NCBI GenBank assembly: GCA_946481605.1
Contig: CAMLPA010000078.1
Span: forward strand, 1 to 10,943
DNA from: an uncultured Flavihumibacter sp.
GTDB lineage: Bacteria; Bacteroidota; Bacteroidia; Chitinophagales; Chitinophagaceae
Length of the DNA stretch: 10,943 nucleotides
Reading direction: 5' to 3'
The position numbers and the translations under genes were made by a program. The notes under the pieces were generated by a model. The model ran no database searches, was not told the origin of the DNA, and was given only the letters and a program-made list of their open reading frames with translations. This document shows, piece after piece, positions 1-6,730 of this stretch; position 1 is the first letter of the stretch, and each line of letters starts with the position of its first letter.

Positions 1-221
1 GCTACCACATAATCAGCTCCGGAGAAATCTTTGATGAATTTGGTACAGACCGTGCGCGATTCATCCCAGAAACCCGCGTTAAAAGCGGGCTGTCCGCAGC
101 AGGTCTGGTTTTCGTTGTACAATACATTACAACCTGCTTTTTCCAGCACTTTGGCCATGTTGAAGGCCGTTTGTGGGAAAAGCTGGTCAACGAAGCAGGG
201 AACAAATAATTGAACGTTCAT
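1..221 (-). CDS. lutA: LutA/YkgE-type (Fe-S)-binding protein, N-terminal part (CDS continues past window edge)
   Basis: Only the first 73 codons are visible, reading from an ATG at 219-221 leftwards off the window. The start of a CCG-type cysteine-rich domain is clear: VPCFVDQLFP with Cys9, Cys31, then the NQTCCGQPAFNAG block with Cys41-Cys42. This pattern belongs to LutA/YkgE and the related heterodisulfide-reductase-like subunits, where CCG domains bind an Fe-S cluster. In the known Lut system LutA works with LutB and LutC to oxidise L-lactate to pyruvate; those partners would lie to the left and cannot be seen. The gene follows ribH on the same strand after 57 bp with no recognisable promoter, so co-transcription is plausible. 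The GlpC C-terminal half or a glycolate oxidase Fe-S subunit are alternatives, but the N-terminal VPCFVD start fits LutA best. The truncation is only the window edge. Confidence 0.78.
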   Translation of the reverse strand, partial: MNVQLFVPCFVDQLFPQTAFNMAKVLEKAGCNVLYNENQTCCGQPAFNAGFWDESRTVCTKFIKDFSGADYVV

Positions 222-278
222 CGTTTGGTAATTGGTTGACGCCCCGTGTAGAGGGCATATATGGCATCAATGCGCTTT

Positions 279-779
279 TCAACGCGCAAAACTTTTCTGC
301 AAGGCGATCATTTTGATCGCCGTAATAGCGGCTTCTTCTCCTTTATGGCCGTGCTTTCCACCGATCCTTTCTTCCGCCTGCTCCTGGTTGTCTACGGTAA
401 GGATACCGAAGATGGAAGGCGCCGGCAAGGTAAGGTTCAGTTGCACCACACCATCGGTAACGGCTTTGCATACATAGTCGAAATGCGGCGTATCACCACG
501 GATTACCGTACCCAGCGCTATAAACGCTTTTGGGCGGGTATCCCTGTATTTGTGCGCATCCCAGTAAGCGCGGATCGCGAAAGGTATTTCGAAGGCCCCG
601 GGAACATTGATCGTAACAATAGAACCGGTGCCCTGTTCCTCCAATACTTTCCTGCATCCTTTTTCCAGTTCATCCACTATGGCCGCGTTCCATTCGGTGC
701 GGACGATAACAATACAGGCATCCTCTAAAGGGATGCCTGCGGGGATATGCAATAAGTTGCTGTTGCTTACGGTTGCCAT
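279..779 (-). CDS. ribH: 6,7-dimethyl-8-ribityllumazine synthase (riboflavin synthase beta chain)
   Basis: This enzyme condenses 5-amino-6-ribitylamino-uracil with 3,4-dihydroxy-2-butanone 4-phosphate to make lumazine, the penultimate step of riboflavin synthesis. The 166-residue product has the family length and motifs: the aromatic pocket residue in RTEWN (Trp30), VPGAFEIP (59-66), GTVIRGDTPHFDYV with the catalytic His at 99, FGILT, and the phosphate-binding region EQAEERIGGK (Arg138, Lys142). The usual GNKG that follows is GHKG here (144-147). I chose the ATG at 777-779. A TTG directly before it would add one residue and is less likely. The upstream TPR gene ends only 12 bp away, so the two are almost certainly co-transcribed. 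There is no Shine-Dalgarno, as is normal in Bacteroidota. Confidence 0.96.
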   Translation of the reverse strand: MATVSNSNLLHIPAGIPLEDACIVIVRTEWNAAIVDELEKGCRKVLEEQGTGSIVTINVPGAFEIPFAIRAYWDAHKYRDTRPKAFIALGTVIRGDTPHFDYVCKAVTDGVVQLNLTLPAPSIFGILTVDNQEQAEERIGGKHGHKGEEAAITAIKMIALQKSFAR

Positions 780-791
780 CAATTGTATTGA

Positions 792-1481
792 TTAGTTGAT
801 CTCACCCAAACGCGCGAGGTATTTGTCGATATCGTAACCACGTTGTGTATTGGGGTATTTTTCCTTGATCTTTTTGTATTGCTCGGCAGCTTCTTTGTTC
901 TTACCCAGTGATTCCAGCAGGTAACCTGCACGGAAAAGGTATTCGGAAGAGAAGTATTCGTCTTCTGCGAAAGCGGCGCCCGCTTTTTTATAGTAATCCA
1001 CGGCTTCTTCTTTTTTACCGAGTTCTGCGGTGGCATCTCCGAGCAAACCGAGTGCGCGGGACTTCATCACGTCGGAAGAAGTACTGAAATCTTTCAGGTA
1101 TTTGGCGGCATTGGTGAAATCACCAAGTCCGAGATAGCAGGCACCGGCATAATAATGCGCGAGGTTAGCCGCGTCGGTACCGCTGTGTTTGTCGATTACT
1201 TTCAGGAAACCGAGGTTGATGCCGTCTCCGTTCAATGCTTTGGACAGGGAATCCTGACGGAAGTAATCTTCCGCTTTAAACATGGCTTCCGCGGCTTTCT
1301 CTTCTTTGGGAATTTGTACCAGGTTTTTGTAACCGAAATATCCGCCTATTACCACGATCACGGCTATGCCTGCGATCATGATTTTTTTGCTGTTCTTCTC
1401 CCAGAAACCGATGGCCCTCGCTTCAGCGTCGGGTGTTACGGGTGGTGTATTTGGAGTAACGGGAGTAGTCTGTTCACTCAT
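792..1481 (-). CDS. Membrane-anchored tetratricopeptide-repeat protein, YfgM-like
   Basis: The 229-residue product has a Thr/Pro-rich N terminus (residues 1-20), a short FWEKNSKK segment, one transmembrane helix at about 34-51 (IMIAGIAVIVVIGGYFGY), and then a helical TPR region. Repeat-like blocks include LAHYYAGACYLGLGDFTNAAKYL, ALGLLGDATAELGKKEEAVDYY and YLFRAGYLLESLGKNKEAAEQY. This layout (short N terminus, one helix, exported TPR domain) matches YfgM-type proteins, which in E. coli associate with the SecYEG translocon and periplasmic chaperones. Equivalence in function is inferred, not shown; YbgF/BamD-like scaffolds are the main alternative. It starts 30 bp after pdhA and ends 12 bp before ribH, so it sits inside the same transcription unit. 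The start is ATG at 1479-1481 with no Shine-Dalgarno. Confidence 0.85.
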   Translation of the reverse strand: MSEQTTPVTPNTPPVTPDAEARAIGFWEKNSKKIMIAGIAVIVVIGGYFGYKNLVQIPKEEKAAEAMFKAEDYFRQDSLSKALNGDGINLGFLKVIDKHSGTDAANLAHYYAGACYLGLGDFTNAAKYLKDFSTSSDVMKSRALGLLGDATAELGKKEEAVDYYKKAGAAFAEDEYFSSEYLFRAGYLLESLGKNKEAAEQYKKIKEKYPNTQRGYDIDKYLARLGEIN

Positions 1482-1511
1482 GAGTTCTGAATTGAAATTT
1501 GTGGGGTTGAA

Positions 1512-2507
1512 TTAGTCGGTGATGAAAGGATAATCTTCCTGAACGTAAACATCTTTCAGCAGTTCATCATCGGCGGGCCATGGAGATTCTTCCGCGAATT
1601 TCACCGATTCTTCCACCTGTGCGTTCACGCGATCGTTGATGGCGTTGATCTCTTCCATTGTGGCGAACTTATTGTCCATAATGGTTTTCAATACTGCTTC
1701 GATGGGATCTTTCTGCTTGTATTCTTCCACTTCATCTTTGGTCCTGTATTTCTGGGGATCGGAGATGGAGTGACCTTTATAACGGTAGGTTTTGATCTCG
1801 AGGAGCGTTGGGCCTTCACCAGCACGGGCGCGTTTTACGGCGCGGGCCACGGCTTCGTGAACGGCTTCCGGACTCATCCCGTCGATAGAATCGGCGGGCA
1901 TATCGTATGCGTCGGCCAGTTTATAGATATCCACCACATTGGAGGTACGTGCAACGGAGGTTCCCATTGCATAGTGGTTGTTTTCGCAGATAAAAATAGT
2001 GGGGAGTTTCCACAGCATGGCGAGGTTAAACACCTCGTGCAGCATACCCTGACGGGCGGCGCCATCACCGAAGAAAGCGAGGGAAACATTGTCGGTACCG
2101 AGGTATTGTTCCGCAAAGGCGAGACCAGCGCCAGTTCCAATTTGTGCACCTACGATACCGTGGCCACCGAAGAATTTGTGTTCTTTGCTGAAGAAGTGCA
2201 TACTACCCCCCTTTCCTTTGGCGCAACCTGTGGCTTTGCCATACAGTTCGGCCATGCAGGAGTTGGCGGATACACCTTTAGCGAGCGCCAGACCGTGATC
2301 GCGGTAACCCGTTACGAACGGATCACCCGCCTGGGTGGCGGTCATGCAACCGGCCGCAATAGCTTCCTGGCCGATGTAGGCGTGGAAGAAACCGCGAATT
2401 TTTCCTTGCATCTTATACATTTCCTCTGCTTTCAGTTCAAAGTTCCTGATCAGCAGCATTAACTCGTACCAGTACAGATAGGTCTCTTTTGAAAACTTTG
2501 TTGCCAC
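1512..2507 (-). CDS. pdhA: Pyruvate dehydrogenase E1 component, alpha subunit
   Basis: This is the thiamine-diphosphate subunit that, with E1 beta, decarboxylates pyruvate and acetylates the lipoyl group of E2. The 331 residues cover the family length. Visible motifs are YIGQEA (44-49), RDHG (69-72), the HGIVGAQ block (116-122), the ThDP/Mg motif starting GDG (147-149) and ending in NN (176-177), and the loop YKGHSISDP (243-251), which matches the phosphorylation loop of mitochondrial E1 alpha. No E1 beta or E2 gene is adjacent, so the partner subunits must be encoded elsewhere. The start is a GTG at 2505-2507: the N terminus ATKFSKETYLYWYELM is typical of the Bacteroidota family and no upstream start exists. 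A good promoter lies 20-50 bp upstream. A branched-chain 2-oxoacid dehydrogenase is possible but less likely. Confidence 0.93.
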   Translation of the reverse strand: MATKFSKETYLYWYELMLLIRNFELKAEEMYKMQGKIRGFFHAYIGQEAIAAGCMTATQAGDPFVTGYRDHGLALAKGVSANSCMAELYGKATGCAKGKGGSMHFFSKEHKFFGGHGIVGAQIGTGAGLAFAEQYLGTDNVSLAFFGDGAARQGMLHEVFNLAMLWKLPTIFICENNHYAMGTSVARTSNVVDIYKLADAYDMPADSIDGMSPEAVHEAVARAVKRARAGEGPTLLEIKTYRYKGHSISDPQKYRTKDEVEEYKQKDPIEAVLKTIMDNKFATMEEINAINDRVNAQVEESVKFAEESPWPADDELLKDVYVQEDYPFITD

Positions 2508-2527
2508 GTTGCTAAAAATTTGAGGGG

Positions 2528-2557
2528 CAAATATAAGGGGGAAAGTTTAAAGTTCAA
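2528..2557 (-). promoter_or_regulatory. Bacteroidota-type promoter for the pdhA operon
   Basis: On the minus strand the -7 box TATATTTG (2528-2535) fits the Bacteroidota consensus TAnnTTTG exactly. A TTG at 2555-2557 lies 19 nt further upstream, the spacing expected for the -33 element. Transcription would begin near 2520-2523, giving a 5' leader of about 15 nt before the GTG of pdhA. An imperfect palindrome GAAnnTTnAAnnTTC (2541-2555) lies between the boxes. Confidence 0.72.
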
Positions 2558-2601
2558 TGGGAACGCATTTTTACACGGCAACTTTGGCCGCTGCAATTGC
2601 T

Positions 2602-2609
2602 TACTTTTG
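2602..2609 (+). promoter_or_regulatory. -7 promoter box for recF
   Basis: TACTTTTG matches TAnnTTTG and ends 7 nt before the recF ATG at 2617. The transcript would therefore begin at or next to the start codon, giving a leaderless or nearly leaderless mRNA. A TTTG at 2583-2586 is 15 nt upstream, closer than the usual spacing, so the -33 element is weak. The position of this box also argues against starting recF at the earlier in-frame ATG at 2557. Confidence 0.6.
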
Positions 2610-2616
2610 CGGTTCG

Positions 2617-3696
2617 ATGACCATTCATTCCATCCGATTGTTACAATTCAAGAACCATGCTTTGGGCGAATACCGTTTTCCCGCCCGGATAACGGGTATT
2701 TGCGGCCCCAACGGTTCTGGGAAAACCAACCTGCTCGATGCCCTGTATTTCCTGAGTTTTACGCGCAGTTACTTTACCAAGACCGATGGCGCCAGTGTAC
2801 AACATGGTTGCCAGGGCTTCCGGATTGAAGCGGAATACGGACTGGCAGAAGATGCCGGGAAAGTATCGGTGGTGCTGCGCGAAACGGGTAAAAAAGAAGT
2901 AGCAGTAGATGCGGAAGTTTATACGCGGGTATCTGAACACATCGGTCGTTTTCCTGCCGTGATGATCGCTCCGGATGATGTGGAGCTGATTACTGGCGGA
3001 AGCGAGGAAAGAAGGAAGTTCACCGACAGCCTGCTTTCCCAGTTGAACCCCGAATACCTCCGGCAACTGATGTTGTACAACAAGCTGATCCAGCAACGCA
3101 ACAGCCATTTGAAACAGATGGGCGAACAGAAAGTACCGGATAACGGTCTGCTGGAAGTGTACGATCACCAACTGGCAGCCCCCGCTAACCATCTGTTTGA
3201 AAAAAGAAAATCGTTCTTCGAAGATTTCGCCCCAAGGGTGAACCGGTTGTATAACGATATCTCGGGCCACAAAGAAGTGATCGGCATCACGTATACCAGT
3301 CCGTTGCAGCAGGATAGCATGGAAACGATTCTGCAGAAAAACCTGCAACGAGATATGTTCCTGCAACGCACCAGCTCCGGCATTCACCGCGACGAACTCG
3401 TTTTCACCCTGGGGGAGAAGCCTTTCAAGCAGGTAGCTTCGCAGGGGCAGCGGAAAAGCCTGCTTTTCGCCCTCAAACTCGCGGCCTGCGAAGTGTTGCG
3501 CGAACAAAAAGGGTTCCCTCCCCTCCTGTTGCTGGACGACGTTTTCGAAAAACTGGACCAACAAAGAATGCAGAACCTGCTGAAAAAAGTTTGCGTATTG
3601 CAGGATGGACAGGTATTCATCACCGATACCCACCGGGAACGGCTCGAAAATACATTGAAAGTGCTGTCAGTGAATTACGCCATCATCCAGTTATGA
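2617..3696 (+). CDS. recF: DNA replication and repair protein RecF
   Basis: RecF is an SMC/ABC-type ATPase that binds gapped DNA with RecO and RecR and helps load RecA during replication repair. The 359-residue protein opens with the family start MTIHSIRLLQFKNH, then Walker A GPNGSGKT (30-37). A SGIHRDEL block (254-261), the ABC signature SQGQRK (275-280), Walker B with D-loop LLLLDDVFEKLD (303-314) and the switch-His region TDTH (336-339) follow. An in-frame ATG 60 bp earlier would add 20 residues (GTHFYTATLAAAIAYFCGS) unlike any RecF, and it would begin upstream of the -7 box, so I reject it. The gene diverges from pdhA and converges on bshC, with which it shares its last 6 bases. It is not next to dnaA/dnaN, unlike in many other phyla. 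Confidence 0.96.
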   Translation: MTIHSIRLLQFKNHALGEYRFPARITGICGPNGSGKTNLLDALYFLSFTRSYFTKTDGASVQHGCQGFRIEAEYGLAEDAGKVSVVLRETGKKEVAVDAEVYTRVSEHIGRFPAVMIAPDDVELITGGSEERRKFTDSLLSQLNPEYLRQLMLYNKLIQQRNSHLKQMGEQKVPDNGLLEVYDHQLAAPANHLFEKRKSFFEDFAPRVNRLYNDISGHKEVIGITYTSPLQQDSMETILQKNLQRDMFLQRTSSGIHRDELVFTLGEKPFKQVASQGQRKSLLFALKLAACEVLREQKGFPPLLLLDDVFEKLDQQRMQNLLKKVCVLQDGQVFITDTHRERLENTLKVLSVNYAIIQL

Positions 3697-5295
3697 TGGA
3701 AGATTGAGGACGACAAACCGCTCACAGAATTCCGGCGATGCATTGTAAACCGCTTCAATAAAATCAGGCCCATATTCCGCGTAATAAGGCAATACATTAT
3801 CGGTGCGTTCCTGGAGGTTGCCGTTGGGAAACAGTTTTGCTTTTACCGCTGCGTACTGGCGCGCGAATTCGTTGTGCTTGCGTTTCTCCGCACGGATGAT
3901 TTTTTTCTGTAACGCCTCCAGTTTCTGGGTGGCTTTTATTTCGAGCGCGGTGATGTGTTGCACCAGGGTGGGGTCTACGGCAGCAGCAGTTGTACTGATC
4001 TGTTTGTACAGTGCCGTGATCGAGGCTATTTCACCTTCAATGTCCAGTTTTACCTGCGCTTCGCTGATGGCCTTCTGCGCCAGCACCTCATGTTCCGCGC
4101 GGAAAAGTTGTGCTATGGTAATGCCATTTTTCTGCATTTTATCCTGCACCTGTTTCGGTACAACAAGGAAGGAGTTGCGCAGCAGCAATACCGGGAATGG
4201 CACTCTGAAGGCTTCAAACAGCGCTTTGTATTCCAGCCAGTAAGCAAGCTCCCCGCCCCCGCCAATAAAAGCAATATTGGGTAAGATGGTCTCCTGCATG
4301 AGGCCCCGGAGGATCACGTTGGGACTGAATTTTTCCGGGTGTTTCTCCAATGTTTCCAGCAGTTGTACTTCGGTCCAGTAAATATTGGTGTTGAGCACGT
4401 GCCACCTGTCGTTTTCTTCCTTCACAATGCGTTCACGCTGCTGGTGATCGAGGTAAAACAGGTTGATTTCCCGTGGCTGCGCCTGTACCTTAAACCCATC
4501 CTGTTCGAGCTTTTCAATGGTTTCCCCCACAATACCGGAAGGTTTTTGTTGCAACAAATCTTCTTTAAAAACCGGGAGCATCTGTTTTTTAAAAACAGCG
4601 TTATCGGGGATGAAAACCACCACGCCATATTGCTGAAAAAGCGCGTGCACCAATTTGAATGTGGCCGTTTGAATAGAATCTGATTCTAGGTAACATTCTT
4701 TCAACAGCGCAATCAGTTCCTTTCCGTGCGGGAATACTGATAATCTTCCGCTCAACTGGTCGATCAATGGTTCCAGGCCCTTTGGCTGCATTCTGCCCAC
4801 AGCCCCGGTTTGAGTAGTGTTCCAAACCAGCTTATCGCCATCAACGAAGATTTTTCCCAGTTCATCGAGATCAGCATCTTCGCTGCCCATATAATAAACG
4901 GGCACAAAATTATACTGGGGGAACCAGGTTTTGGCGGCGGCGGCCAGTTTAACGGTGTGCAGTATTTTATAAACAAAGTAGAGGTACCCTGTGAAAATAT
5001 TAGGTTGGTGCGCGGTAGTAATCGTGAAAGTTCCGGGTTCGCGGAGCAGTTCTATATTACGGTTTACAACTTCAGAAGTCGCAACAACTTTGTATTGGTC
5101 TGATAATGCATCTGCCAGCAACAGGCGCTCCTGCTTAAACTGCAGCCGTTCTCCGATAGCGGCCTCCAGCCCTTCCCTATCTGGTGTATGGGTAAAATAA
5201 GGGCGCAACTTTTCGTTGCCTTCCGCATAGTTTGTAACGATTTCAGAAAAAAAGCCTGTTTCCTTAAGTTCCAGTTCCTGCCTTGTACATTCCAT
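3691..5295 (-). CDS. bshC: Bacillithiol biosynthesis cysteine-adding enzyme BshC
   Basis: BshC adds cysteine to glucosaminyl-malate, the last step in making bacillithiol, a low-molecular-weight thiol used in redox balance and detoxification. The 534-residue product has the expected length. It carries TAHQPNIFTGYLYFVYK (94-110, compare TGQQ-GLFTGPLY in Firmicutes), FVPVYYMGSEDADLDELG (130-147), a FIGGGGELAYWLEYKALF block and a later PFPVLLLRNSF segment. The C-terminal part (roughly 395-490) is long, charged and helical, in line with the coiled coil of BshC. The EDHD core of the Firmicutes motif reads EDAD here. The start is ATG at 5293-5295, 29 bp after the rimO stop, so the gene is probably translated from a rimO-bshC mRNA. 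Its TAA lies inside the last codons of convergent recF. The family assignment is firm; the activity is known from Bacillus relatives. Confidence 0.92.
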   Translation of the reverse strand: MECTRQELELKETGFFSEIVTNYAEGNEKLRPYFTHTPDREGLEAAIGERLQFKQERLLLADALSDQYKVVATSEVVNRNIELLREPGTFTITTAHQPNIFTGYLYFVYKILHTVKLAAAAKTWFPQYNFVPVYYMGSEDADLDELGKIFVDGDKLVWNTTQTGAVGRMQPKGLEPLIDQLSGRLSVFPHGKELIALLKECYLESDSIQTATFKLVHALFQQYGVVVFIPDNAVFKKQMLPVFKEDLLQQKPSGIVGETIEKLEQDGFKVQAQPREINLFYLDHQQRERIVKEENDRWHVLNTNIYWTEVQLLETLEKHPEKFSPNVILRGLMQETILPNIAFIGGGGELAYWLEYKALFEAFRVPFPVLLLRNSFLVVPKQVQDKMQKNGITIAQLFRAEHEVLAQKAISEAQVKLDIEGEIASITALYKQISTTAAAVDPTLVQHITALEIKATQKLEALQKKIIRAEKRKHNEFARQYAAVKAKLFPNGNLQERTDNVLPYYAEYGPDFIEAVYNASPEFCERFVVLNLPS

Positions 5296-5324
5296 TGCGG
5301 TAGCTGCTGTTACGGGTGATACAT

Positions 5325-6641
5325 TTATGCTGTGGTAACCACTTCGCCTTCCAGGTCGTAATCGTAGGCTTTGCTGATCTTCACCTGCACGAATTCGCCT
5401 GGTTTCAGGGGCTTCGCGCTTTGAATGATCACTTCATTGTCTACTTCCACACTGTCAAATTCCGTTCTTCCGATATACCTTCCGGCTTCTTTTTTGTCAA
5501 CGATCACTTTGAAGGTTTTCCCCAGTTTTTCCTGGTTCTTTTCGTAAGAAATCTCCTGCTGCACCTCCATAATCTCCTGGGCGCGGGCCTCTTTTTCTTC
5601 GGAAGAAAGTGTGTCCTCCAGTTCGTAAGCGGAAGTACCTTCTTCATGCGAATAGGTGAAGATACCCACTCTTTCAAAACGGTGCTTTTCGAGGAACGAC
5701 TTTACATCTTCCACGTCCTGCCTGGTTTCCCCCGGGAATCCGGTGATGAGCGTGGTTCGTAAACAGATATCAGGAATTTTTGTTCGGATCTGATCAATCA
5801 GTTCTTCCATATCCCGTTGGGTGATCTGCCTTTTCATCGCTTTCAACATATTGTCGCTGGCGTGTTGCAGCGGCATATCGAGGTAATTGCAGATGTTCGG
5901 ACGTTCTTTCATCACATCCAGTATTTCCAGCGGGAATTTGTGCGGGTAAGCATAATGCAGGCGGATCCATTCCAGTCCTTCCACATCGGCGAGGGCGTGC
6001 ATCAGTCGGGGAAGGTCACGTTTTTTATAGATATCCAGGCCATAATAGGTAAGTTCCTGTGCAATCAGCATCACTTCTTTCACGCCTTTCCGCACCAATC
6101 CTTTCGCTTCTTCCACCAATTGTTCGATGGGTTTACTCACGTGTTGTCCGCGCATCAGCGGGATGGCACAGAAAGAACAGGTCCTGTTGCAGCCTTCGGA
6201 TATTTTTAAATAGGCATAATGTTTCGGCGTGCTCAACAAGCGTTCGCCTACCAGTTCCGCCTTATAATCTGCTTCGAATTGCTTCAGTACCATCGGGAGT
6301 TCCATGGTACCGAAAAATGCATCCACTTCCGGTATTTCTGTTTCCAGGTTCTGTTTGTAGCGTTCGCTGAGGCAACCGGTAACATATACTTTATCCAATT
6401 TACCCTTCCTTTTCAATTCCACCTGATCGAGGATGGTATTGATGGATTCTTCTTTCGCTTTATCGATGAAACCACAGGTGTTCACGATAACTATATTGTG
6501 GTCCCTTTTTTTGTTTTCGTGCACCACATCAATATCGTTGGCCATGAGCTGGCCACTCAGTACCTCACTGTCCACCATATTCTTTGAACAGCCCAGTGTA
6601 ATGATGTTTACCTTGTCTTTCCGCAGCGTTTTTGTCTTCAT
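5325..6641 (-). CDS. rimO: Ribosomal protein S12 methylthiotransferase RimO
   Basis: RimO is a radical-SAM enzyme that methylthiolates an aspartate of ribosomal protein S12. The 438-residue product shows all three domains. The N-terminal UPF0004 domain has three cluster-binding cysteines: Cys18 in TLGCSKN, Cys56 in NTCGF and Cys90 in VTGCLSER. The radical-SAM core has CNRTCSFC (Cys151, Cys155, Cys158). The C-terminal TRAM-type domain includes the RYIGRTEFDSVEVD stretch. TLGCSKNMVDSE and GFIDKAKEESI are RimO-like rather than MiaB-like, and the short spacing to the SAM cysteines also fits RimO. The start is ATG at 6639-6641, 10 nt after a TAnnTTTG box. It is followed by bshC after 29 bp. Confidence 0.95.
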   Translation of the reverse strand: MKTKTLRKDKVNIITLGCSKNMVDSEVLSGQLMANDIDVVHENKKRDHNIVIVNTCGFIDKAKEESINTILDQVELKRKGKLDKVYVTGCLSERYKQNLETEIPEVDAFFGTMELPMVLKQFEADYKAELVGERLLSTPKHYAYLKISEGCNRTCSFCAIPLMRGQHVSKPIEQLVEEAKGLVRKGVKEVMLIAQELTYYGLDIYKKRDLPRLMHALADVEGLEWIRLHYAYPHKFPLEILDVMKERPNICNYLDMPLQHASDNMLKAMKRQITQRDMEELIDQIRTKIPDICLRTTLITGFPGETRQDVEDVKSFLEKHRFERVGIFTYSHEEGTSAYELEDTLSSEEKEARAQEIMEVQQEISYEKNQEKLGKTFKVIVDKKEAGRYIGRTEFDSVEVDNEVIIQSAKPLKPGEFVQVKISKAYDYDLEGEVVTTA

Positions 6642-6651
6642 AATAAGTGTG

Positions 6652-6659
6652 CAAAGGTA
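6652..6659 (-). promoter_or_regulatory. -7 promoter box for rimO-bshC
   Basis: On the minus strand TACCTTTG matches TAnnTTTG and ends 10 nt before the rimO ATG. The predicted leader is only about 5 nt, so the mRNA would be nearly leaderless. No clear TTTG/TTG is seen at the -33 distance. It faces away from the box at 6691-6698. Confidence 0.6.
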
Positions 6660-6690
6660 ACAAAAGATGTGTACGGATCATTTCTGGCAT

Positions 6691-6698
6691 TAATTTTG
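6691..6698 (+). promoter_or_regulatory. -7 promoter box for the small outer-membrane-type protein gene
   Basis: TAATTTTG matches TAnnTTTG. TGTG at 6668-6671 lies 19 nt upstream and could serve as a degenerate -33 element. Transcription near 6704 would give a leader of about 27 nt before the ATG at 6731. It forms a divergent pair with the rimO box 31 nt away. Confidence 0.55.
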
Positions 6699-6730
6699 GC
6701 AATGCATTTTCTGAACTAAATGTTAAACCG

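Noticed and set aside
136..147. GHKG instead of GNKG in RibH, considered as a damaged active site (ribH codons 144-147 at about 339-350 on the minus strand)
   Set aside because: The substrate-binding Arg138, Lys142 and catalytic His99 are intact and the substitution is probably a lineage feature; no sign of loss of function.
1770..2462. A 230-codon open frame on the plus strand opposite pdhA
   Set aside because: It is fully antisense to a well-conserved pdhA, has no promoter box or known motif, and shows the same shadow pattern as elsewhere in the window.
2557..2616. Earlier in-frame ATG for recF adding 20 residues
   Set aside because: The extra residues do not look like RecF and the -7 box lies downstream of that ATG; the start at 2617 gives the family N terminus.
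2641..3633. A 330-codon open frame on the minus strand opposite recF
   Set aside because: It lies wholly inside recF, whose Walker A, signature and Walker B motifs are intact. The antisense product shows no recognisable domain and is a codon-bias shadow.
6647..6730. In-frame upstream extension of the small exported protein
   Set aside because: It would bury the signal peptide behind 28 residues and begin upstream of the promoter box; ATG at 6731 gives a clean signal peptide.
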